Source: Coptodactyla brooksi
Lineage: Eukaryota > Arthropoda > Insecta > Coleoptera > Scarabaeidae
NCBI GenBank assembly: GCA_033557675.1
Contig: JAWQRM010000561.1
Location: 1 to 21,474 of the forward strand
Reading direction: 5' to 3'
Length of the DNA stretch: 21,474 bases
In this document: piece after piece, positions 10,301-18,000 of the stretch
Layout: every line of letters begins with the position of its first letter
Position numbering within the stretch: the stretch's first letter is position 1
Notes under the pieces: generated by a model
What the model saw: only the letters and a program-made list of their open reading frames with translations
What the model was told of the DNA's origin: nothing
Databases searched by the model: none
Made by a program: the position numbers and the translations under genes

Positions 10301-11029
10301 CATATTGGGTACGTGTTTTATAAGGCAAATATGTTTTTTAGATACCACGCATCGAATTCGAATCATAGAATAGTTGTTAATTCTCAAGCGTCACCCCATT
10401 TATTGCTTTTCCACCCATTATACTTTTGTAGAACAAGTAGCTTGTTGCCAATCTGCACAATTTTGGCTATACATCTGCTAGAAGCCACATGTACTAGTTG
10501 TAAAAGGTCTTTAAAAATATTTGTATATAAACTAGTGTTGTAATTTCAGATAACCTTTTTGATGCTAATCGCAATAGTGATACAAGCTGATCCGGGAATA
10601 TTTGGCGAACACAGTTTTGGTCCAATTCTGGGCCATGGCTTTTCTGCGCCAGTATTACCGTCTCCTGCTGTGATCAAGTCACCAGTAATAGCTCCAGCAC
10701 CAGTAATAGCACCAGCACCAGTATTTGCTCCTGCACCAATTTACAAAGCTTTTCCAGCACCAATTATCAAGGCAGTTGCACCAGCTACTAGTTACGCTAC
10801 AGTAACACAAGTTCATGTTACACATCCTGCAGTCATCAAGGTTAGTGAATGTATTGTACTGATTAAACAGAAAAATAGACAGCAGTTAGGCATGAATTAA
10901 TTTTTTTTGTTAAATCGCTAGGACCATTTGTTTATAGTCAACTGTTTTTCGATCTTACAGACTGTGGTAGCTCCTCAGCCTATATTGAAAACACTGGCTT
11001 ATCCTGCCTACGGTCATGGATTCCATTAG
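7357..11029 (+). CDS. Secreted AP-rich cuticular protein, 3 exons, 123 aa
   Basis: Exons 7357-7368, 10550-10840 and 10961-11029, all in phase 0, with donors GTAAGT and GTTAGT and acceptors TTTCAG and TTACAG. Exon 1 encodes only MYKV; exon 2 adds ITFLMLIAIVIQA, completing a 17-residue signal peptide before DPG. This split of the signal peptide by a long first intron is typical of insect cuticle genes. The mature protein (about 106 aa) has tandem APAPV/APAPI motifs (about residues 45-75), then SYATVTQVHVTHPAVIK, and ends AYGHGFH. There is no Rebers-Riddiford chitin-binding consensus and no cysteine in the mature part. It resembles the low-complexity cuticle protein group sometimes named 16.5-like. 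The role is probably structural, in extracellular cuticle. The reading frame continues past the exon 2 donor to 10900, so a retained-intron product is possible but not favoured. Confidence 0.85.
7612..9325 (+). repeat. Direct tandem duplication (about 0.73 and 0.98 kb) in intron 1
   Basis: Unit A (7612-8342) and unit B (8343-9325) abut exactly: A ends and B ends with ATTAAGAAACTC, and B starts with AAAACAAAGTGCTTCAAAAT matching the start of A. Identity is high over most of the length. Unit B carries about 338 extra bases (8500-8837) absent from A, and A keeps about 20 bases lost from B near 7650. The 66-codon frame at 7693-7893 lies in unit A and is not conserved in B, so it is not a gene. 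Confidence 0.88.
8500..8837 (+). other. 338-bp segment present only in duplicate unit B
   Basis: Comparison with unit A shows B leaving homology after GAATAC (8499) and returning at ACTTATGTAGCTC (8838). Either B gained an insertion or A lost this segment. No inverted repeats or coding content are evident, and no convincing target-site duplication is visible. Confidence 0.6.
9330..10545. other. Remainder of cuticular gene intron 1
   Basis: AT-rich intron sequence. One minus-strand frame of 46 codons (10014-10151) has a protein-like composition (see findings) but no recognised family, so it is not called a gene. Confidence 0.4.
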
Positions 11030-11081
11030 CCACTTTGTCGTCCTTGTTGAGCCTGATTGAATGTACATACATGTTGTAGTT

Positions 11082-11087
11082 AATAAA
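11082..11087 (+). terminator. AATAAA polyadenylation signal of the cuticular gene
   Basis: AATAAA lies 53 bases after the TAG stop at 11027-11029, in a TAATAAATAT context, giving a short 3' UTR of about 75 nt. Confidence 0.75.
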
Positions 11088-11335
11088 TATGCAGTATATA
11101 AAGTTCTATTGCTGTTTCTTCTTAATTTTTAATTATTCCACTTGCCGCTATAACATTTCCTCTGGCGGTAACTTTATAGCATCTTCTGACTTATCGAATA
11201 TTAATATAAATATTGTGTTTGTTGACTGATATGAATTGGAGTAGGCCTTGGAGCAATTACTCCAACAATTACTGTTCAAATTAAGTATTCAGAAACTATG
11301 CTGCTAATACAAGAAGAATTTGCAGTAATTTTGAA

Positions 11336-11379
11336 GAAGCGACTGTGAAAGACTGATGATATCAGTCTTTCATCGCTTC
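11336..11379 (+). repeat. Hairpin overlapping hammerhead stem I
   Basis: GAAGCGA (11336-11342) pairs with TCGCTTC (11373-11379), and TGAAAGACTGAT (11346-11357) pairs with ATCAGTCTTTCA (11361-11372); a CTG bulge and a 3-nt loop remain. The hairpin includes the stem I 5' strand and the first C of the CTGATGA box, so it competes with the active ribozyme fold. Confidence 0.75.
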
Positions 11380-11420
11380 TGATGATGCTAATTTGGTTAG
11401 CGAAACGTGCGTCGAGCACT
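11369..11420 (+). ncRNA. Hammerhead ribozyme, family 1, intact core
   Basis: This is the best copy. CTGATGA (11379-11385), one bulged T (11386), stem II GCTAA/TTAGC (11387-11391 with 11397-11401), GAAA (11402-11405), stem III CG/CG (11406-11407 with 11410-11411, loop TG), then T11412 pairing with A11405, and C11413 as the cleavage-site base. Stem I is GCTT (11375-11378) with GAGC (11414-11417). Every invariant hammerhead core residue is present, so cleavage is predicted between 11413 and 11414. The 2-bp stem III matches minimal type I hammerheads of Penelope-like elements and retrozymes, which often act best as dimers. It lies about 280 bp past the cuticular gene's polyadenylation signal. Confidence 0.82.
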
Positions 11421-11440
11421 CATTTTCCAATTTTCATGTA

Positions 11441-11465
11441 GTGGTGACAAAAAAGCTGTCACCAC
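11441..11465 (+). repeat. 8-bp hairpin downstream of the hammerhead
   Basis: GTGGTGAC (11441-11448) and GTCACCAC (11458-11465) are perfect inverted repeats, 27 bases after the predicted cleavage site. The family 1 copy at 15243 also has a hairpin in the same relative position. Confidence 0.6.
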
Positions 11466-11716
11466 AACACCAAACCCACAAAGATTTGGTGAACCTACAA
11501 CTTGCATTTTTCTATTTTCATAACACTATTTTGAAAAGAGAAACATTATTTTATTATGTTAGAAACTGAGAATATCCAACACAATATTAATTCTATGTAG
11601 TACTGAAATTACATATATTTTTTCCATAATAAAGTCATACCTACAAAACCAGGACTTTACTAAACTTTTCAACAGGATAAATGCAGCTAAAAAATAAATA
11701 GCAATGATTATACTAA

Positions 11717-12642
11717 AATATAATTCAGTCATGCAGTCTCCTGTTGAGATCCATTTAGACATAACCGGATGTGATAGTGCACGCCGCCTGCAATTTAATA
11801 CATAACGTGAGTGAACGTTGCTTTCATAATAAAATTGTACGATGTGTACGCGTTCTTATTAATTCCTCATCTGTTTAGGTGATAGTAGTAAAGCATGCTT
11901 GATCTTGGTTAAAGTAAAATTCTCATATAAGTTGAATCGCTTTTGTTCTCTCACGTTAAAAGAGATATTTAATTAGTGACGATTATGCTAGTTTAGGGTA
12001 CATGCCGTAGTAAAACGTTTCATTAGTCAATGCTTTAACCTAAATAATAAAAGAAAATACATTTTCGACTTGAAATTTAAAATGGAAACTGTTAAAAATT
12101 AACAAAGAAAGTTAGCCTGAAATAAGAATTTGATTTCTATGCCACCTGATGTAAAGATAAATGTTGAATTACAATTTTATCATAATGATAGGGAATATCC
12201 TAAATATAATATATAAACTTACAAGCATAATATTGATTAACATATAATACATTTTAGGCTGAACATTCATGTTTTTAATTAATATTAAAATTAATACTTT
12301 TAAGACTAAACACGAAACATAAAATAATAGACAGTAATATTTTTCTTTTTTAATTTCAAGTAGAAAATGTATTTTCGTTCATTACTTGGGTTCAAACATT
12401 AACTAACGAAATGTATTACTTCAGCGTATACCCTAAAGCATTATCGTCACCATTAATGAAATCTCTTTTAGTACTGTCACATAAACAGATGCGGAATTAA
12501 TCAGAACGCGTACAAATCGTACAATTTTATTATGAAACCAATGTTCACTCATGTTATGTATTAAATTGCAGGCAGCGTGCAATATCACATCCGCTTAGGT
12601 CTAAATCGACCTCACCAAGTGACTGAATGATTGAATTATATT
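11717..12642. mobile_element. 926-bp long-inverted-repeat element (MITE-like)
   Basis: The segment from 11717 (AATATAATTCAGTCAT) matches the reverse complement of the segment ending at 12642 over roughly 340 bp, with landmark TGCAATTTAATACATAAC near both ends (about 11790 and 12560). The left arm holds about 65 extra bases (about 11898-11962) missing from the right arm. The arms meet around an AT-rich core near 12240. It has no coding capacity. The superfamily is not identified because the tips lack a familiar signature and no clear target-site duplication is visible. The minus-strand frame at 11559-11762 is spurious. Confidence 0.82.
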
Positions 12643-13425
12643 GGCCTGTGTTTTGGTTTCGATAGGTGAATCGTGTCACTTGGATTTTTTCGTGGTACCA
12701 TCACTTTAAGCCTTGATAAAAGCCTTTGCCTTCAGGTCTTCAATCTTAATTTGCCATCCAATGTTACAGCCAACTATTTAAGAGTATCTGAATATTATTA
12801 TTTTTTTTGTTATTAATGGTTACTGATGGTATCGTTATTGTTAGGATGTTAGATTAATTAGTGGTTAATTGAAAATGGCTATTTCAAGCCAATTAGTTGA
12901 TGTAATGCCAGACATCCTCATCCGGCTTCCATATCAAGCGACGCATTGAGATCTAAACAATAAAGGGCAACATTTCAGGAAGTTGTTGAAAATAAAATAC
13001 ATTTTCAACGTTAACTTTGTATGTTTTCCCAAGAAAATGGTTTCATTTTTAAATAAAGAACTAAATTTCTCCTTCAGTCTCATATTTCCGTTTAGTAAAT
13101 AATTTGACGTATACCCGGAAGTGTTTCTTGTACAATTTACTAGATTTCTTATTAACAGCGATAACCAAAGCTACGAATTAAAAGTAATAAGAATAATATT
13201 AATCATCCAGTCAGACGCTCCTTTTGTTTGTAAAAGAGGAGGCGGAAAGTTACAAACGAACAACTTAACACAGAAACTTTTAGAAAATAATTGATTTAAC
13301 CTTGGTTTACGTAATTCACATAATCATACGGCTTTCTGGTGTGCAGCTATTGTTTCCAGTTTAGCAAACACATGAATTTTAATTTGAATCCTCTTTGCAA
13401 TGTTTCAGCTTAATATATTTGATTA
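12643..13425. other. Intergenic spacer
   Basis: No coding exon or RNA gene is supported. The 12890-12965 stretch (GACATCCTCATCCGGCTTCC region) is less AT-rich and may be a repeat fragment, but it has no partner in the window. Confidence 0.35.
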
Positions 13426-13427
13426 TA

Positions 13428-13610
13428 CATCGTGTCCCAAAAGTAGCGGATCACCCTAATATCTCTATAAGTTTTAAGGAAAATAATCTGAATAAAAGTT
13501 GTAGGGTTAAGCGTACTTAACTCTAAATTTTGAAAAAAAACATTTTGAATGTCGGTAACATGTAAAAAATTACCTGTAAATAGTGTATCTGTATATATAG
13601 TTTTGGGCAT
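13428..13610 (+). repeat. Probable interspersed repeat fragment (GTGTCCCAAAAGTAGCGG end)
   Basis: The start GTGTCCCAAAAGTAGCGGAT and the inner AATCTGAATAAAAGTTGTAGG are typical of widespread insect repeats that open with ACAGGGTGTCCC. No second copy exists in this window, so ends and family cannot be set. The minus-strand frame over it is not coding. Confidence 0.3.
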
Positions 13611-13619
13611 AGTAACAAA

Positions 13620-14790
13620 TAATGCAGTAGTTTAACATTCAGTGGCAAAGCAATTAACTGATTGTGTGCTGTCACTTTGTATAAATACAAAATTCTATGG
13701 TTTATGATGAATACATTACACCAATAAAATATAATTTAACCTGTGTTGGTTTAAAGTAAATATTTGAATAATTCTAATGACCCATTCGTACAATGGGCAA
13801 AATTAATTCTAGTGACCTTCGGTTGACGCGTTGTAGGTAATACACAAAAATAGCAACAGCAAAGTGACCAGTAGTGTAGAGTTCTTTCTAGTTGACTGTA
13901 TCCGCAACTTTTTCATCGTGCATTTTTTAAAATGTGTTAGAGAAAATTAGCGAAAATCTATTACGTACGTCTTGCTGTAATGTACGGCTGATTGTAATTG
14001 AAATGACGAATGGGGTGGAATATGTACCAAGAGGAAAAAGGTTAAACTTGTAGTATTAGTTATTTCATTAGTTATAATGCAATTTTTGGTCTCAATTTCA
14101 AATTATATTATTAATTGCTAAGTTCATCTAAACTATTTAAGTCCATTCTTAATTAACACAATCTTTCCACTTGTTGTCAATGTATGTTCAATCAATTTAT
14201 TCGAATTAACATTCCGCATTTAAGTTATTGTAAACCAGCAGTTGTTTGCAATTTCGTTCATCAAACAAAACTTACGTAAATAGTTAGTTTGCTGTGTGAG
14301 AAGTAGCGTTGTGTTGCAAGAAAATCGAGTTTGCAAAAAATACTATCATTTACAATTTCCAGTTTATTGTTAATTCTAAAACAGGATTCCAGGAGAAAGT
14401 TAAAGCAGGCGCTAGTTTTTTCATAACCTAGTATGACTATTTCATAAATAGTCTGCTTTATTCTGTACATAATTTAGTTTCATCAGGCTAGAACAGTAAA
14501 AAGCAGTGCTACATTCATTATGTTAAATATCTATTTGTCCAATTTCTTCAGGGAAGGCTGAAGAGATTTGATTGGATTATGGAACGAATTACTGTGGCTT
14601 TACTTTATATATCACTAATTTTTTAACAACAATTATTTGAAAACGTTTGAAAAACAACTTAAAACCTTCAAAGATATCTAAGGTATCTAAGTCATAATAA
14701 CAACCGTCACTGATAATGCCAATCCAGGCTATTTTAAAATAAGCTTCAAGGACCTTTCTCAATCGCATGTAATAGCAGCTAATAAAGAAT
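13620..14790. other. Upstream region of the peptidase gene
   Basis: AT-rich, with no supported exon. A TATATATC at about 14604-14611 is a weak TATA candidate some 190 bases before the start codon. The transcription start is not determined. Confidence 0.35.
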
Positions 14791-14797
14791 TGCAGTT

Positions 14798-15082
14798 ATG
14801 TATTCTTTCAGTACCAAGCAAGAAAATCGGTTCAAATGGATGCTAGCAGTTTTCCTTATCATTATCATCGTATTAATTATACTCATAGCTGTTCTATCAG
14901 TATATGGTAAGTTTGTATTGTAAAGCTAATTATGGGGTAATTTAGTATTAGTTGTGCATAGTGATTACTTGCTTTTTAAATATTACTAATTTAAGTTTTC
15001 AGACCGATTAGAAAATATTAACAAAATGGTTACATATCTGTTGGTAGCTGTGATCTTGATAATAGTACCGCCCTTTTCGTAA
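14798..15082 (+). CDS. Alternative short isoform: 62-aa, two hydrophobic segments
   Basis: Exon 1 of the peptidase gene (14798-14906) ends in phase 1. A second acceptor, TTTTCAG with a perfect TACTAAT branch-point consensus 18 bases before it (about 14984-14990), starts an exon at 15003 that joins in the same phase. It reads DRLENINKMVTYLLVAVILIIVPPFS and stops at 15080-15082. The result has membrane segments at residues 14-35 and about 45-58 and no peptidase domain. An ATTAAA near 15135 could serve for polyadenylation. It could be a truncated isoform, or a separate microprotein gene whose exon 1 the peptidase does not share. Supported only by splice signals and open frame. Confidence 0.45.
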
Positions 15083-18000
15083 ATGATGGAAGTACTTCAG
15101 AACATTAATAATTCTAAATTCAACTTTGCTTAAATTAAATATATTATAACTAAATACATTTATTTACAATCTATTTTTCTAATTGTGGATTTGGAAGTTG
15201 TAATTTTGTTAGTGTTACTTAGTTGTGAAGTTAGTTTGGTTAAGTGTTAATGGTTAACACTTAACCAAACCAGGAAATTAACTGCTGGGTTTCGCTGACT
15301 ACGTCAGCATCGTCGGGAGCCACCAGAGAGTCACTAGATTCGAGCCTCAAAAAATCTCACAGTAAGTATGAAAATTAAGGTCGAGCAGCACTAAACAATT
15401 GGGGATAATTTGCATTCTACTTATCTTTTGTAAAATATATGTCAAATTCCTGTCCTAATTTACAGACAATGTTTGGCTATAGGAAGTAGAAATGAATACA
15501 ACACCTTTACTTCATTAATGAGTTGTACCCTTTTCTTCTTTCTAAAAATGTTAAACTCTACAGATACCTGTTTATAACAATTCGTACAACACAAATTCGT
15601 GATTAACTGAGTAATGTGGCCTACTTAACAAAAATGTATTTTGGTTTCCTTGTTAAATACCTTTAAAGACATTTAAAAGTATTTAACAATTTTATTTAGA
15701 GGACATTTAAATAAACGTTATAACGCTCTTTCTGTCCTTGTTCAATTCAAGTTTACTGAAGTTTCATGTGTTGTAACAGCTAATAGTTAAACATTAAAAC
15801 ATGCTATAAGGTTAAATTTTAATATAAGATAATTCTATTCCTATTTACAGACTATGTTTTGATGAGAAAATCTTTCTATGTGATAAATTGTACATTCATA
15901 TTAAATTGATGTTAATCCTAGGACATTTCGTCCATATATGAATTATAAGTAAATATTTACTTTAATTAGCCAAGAAAAAAATTTTTCTCTTTATAAATTG
16001 TACATTCCCGAGATACATTTCTAGAAAATCAATTTAAGCGTACTGTGATTCACGTTATCAGCAAGGTGTTGCCACTTAATCAAATAATAGTTATCGAAAA
16101 ATACTCGACAAAGCGTCTAATGGTATTTGGAACATGATTGCAGGCAGAGCTCATGGTCATGTTCTCTCATGTGACTGTCATGGTCAGCGAAACATATATT
16201 GAGCAGATAATCTCCTGCTTCGGTTGAGTGCTAACCATTGATTAACTTAAGTTTTTCGTGTAAATCCTTTCAGTTTTTTTATATTCATATAGAAGATATA
16301 AGAAGAATTGTGTTTTATTTGCAATAACTTTTTCAATAATTTCTTTTTGAAGTTCAGCATATTTTCAATTATTGAACATTTTGTTGAAAGCATGGATATT
16401 ATTGTATACAATGTAGTTATGCAGTATGTTTGTAGATCTCAAATCGCATTTATATATTTCTTATATACTTTCTTATATATATTTTTTATAGATTTCGGTG
16501 TTGTGATCCAATTCGTGCTGAAATAGATTATTGTTTTATTGGGTTTTCGTATAACATTCATGGTATGGCAAAATTTTAAGTTTTGCCATTATCAGTTGGT
16601 TATAATTCACTGTTAATGTAACATACATAATAATAAATATATTCTTCTCCCTAGTTAATTTTAATGGAAAGTCTCTCTGTACTACCAAAGAATGTCTCCA
16701 AAGTGCAGCAGCTTTGAAATCTTCGATGGACCAAAATTATGGCCCATGTGATGATTTTTACAACTTCGCATGTAATAAGTTTGACGAAGTTAATCTCGGA
16801 CATGCACAGCCAATGAGTGAATACACGAACTTTAACCGCATAACTAATAGGTTAAATCACATAATACAAAAGTTTCTGGAGACAAAAGTTAAGAAGAAAG
16901 ACTCTCGACCGATCAAAATGGTCAAGAATTTTTATAAAGCTTGCACCGATAAAGGTTAGTAGAGAAGACACAATATTTAACGATATTAGTACAATTAATA
17001 AGTTTAGTGAAAAGAGAAGAGTTAAGGTATTCTGTAATGGATAAATACCTATTAGAAGCTGGCTTGCCAAAAGTACCTACGATATTTACTTTACCTGTAA
17101 ATAGGTGGAATACCTATACCTTTGATTGGGTAAAAATAGCAGCTGGAATGAAGAAAATATTTGCCATCGACTTGTTTGTCAATGTCGTCAATGAAGAGGG
17201 CAAAATTCACATCGTAGCACAACCCGAGCCACCAAAAATCCCACAGTAAGTATGAAAATTAGAGTCGAAAGTCACTAAACCATTATGGCTAATTTGCATT
17301 ATCGTTATCTTTTGTAAAATATATGACTTCTGGCTATAGGAAGCAAAAATGTTAACATCACTTTTTCGTACTTTAATATTTCTTTTTCTAAAAACATTAA
17401 AATATGCTATAACGTTAAATTTTAGAATAATTTAATTTAAGTGTAATTTTACGTATATCATATTCCTATTTTCAGATTATTTTCTGATGAGGACTTCACT
17501 CTGTATGATAAATTACACATGCCTGAGGTACTAAAAGACGAATTTAAGCGTACTGTGACTCACGTTATCAGCGAGGTGCTGCCACTTGAACCAAAGAATA
17601 GGTATCGAAAAATACTCGACAAAGCATCTAATAGTATTTGGAACATGACTCTTGAAGATTACCTAGTAAGGAACTGTTTTCTGATCACCCTTATGTAGTT
17701 ATGAAGGTAATATTTTCTGTTATCTTAGGCAAAGAAATTAGTTGGAGGAGGGAAGGAGTACGAAATTCGGCACGACGAATTGAAAACCATATCCTTCCGT
17801 GATCTTCAAAATTTAACCGACACGATGTTGAGAGAGAATGGTTTGCCAGCTGTTGCAGCAGGGCAGGATTGGAGGAGTTACATCACAGTTTTATTCAAAG
17901 AAATAACAGGCAAAACTATGAATCTTACGGGAAACGATGTGGTATATTATTTTCAGAAGGAGTTACCGTATATTGTCGCTACACCGATGTTATTGGCAAA

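Noticed and set aside
15851..16138. Functional alternative exon 4 of the peptidase
   Set aside because: It has a 110-bp insertion, a frameshift and stops, lies ahead of exon 2, and lost its donor.
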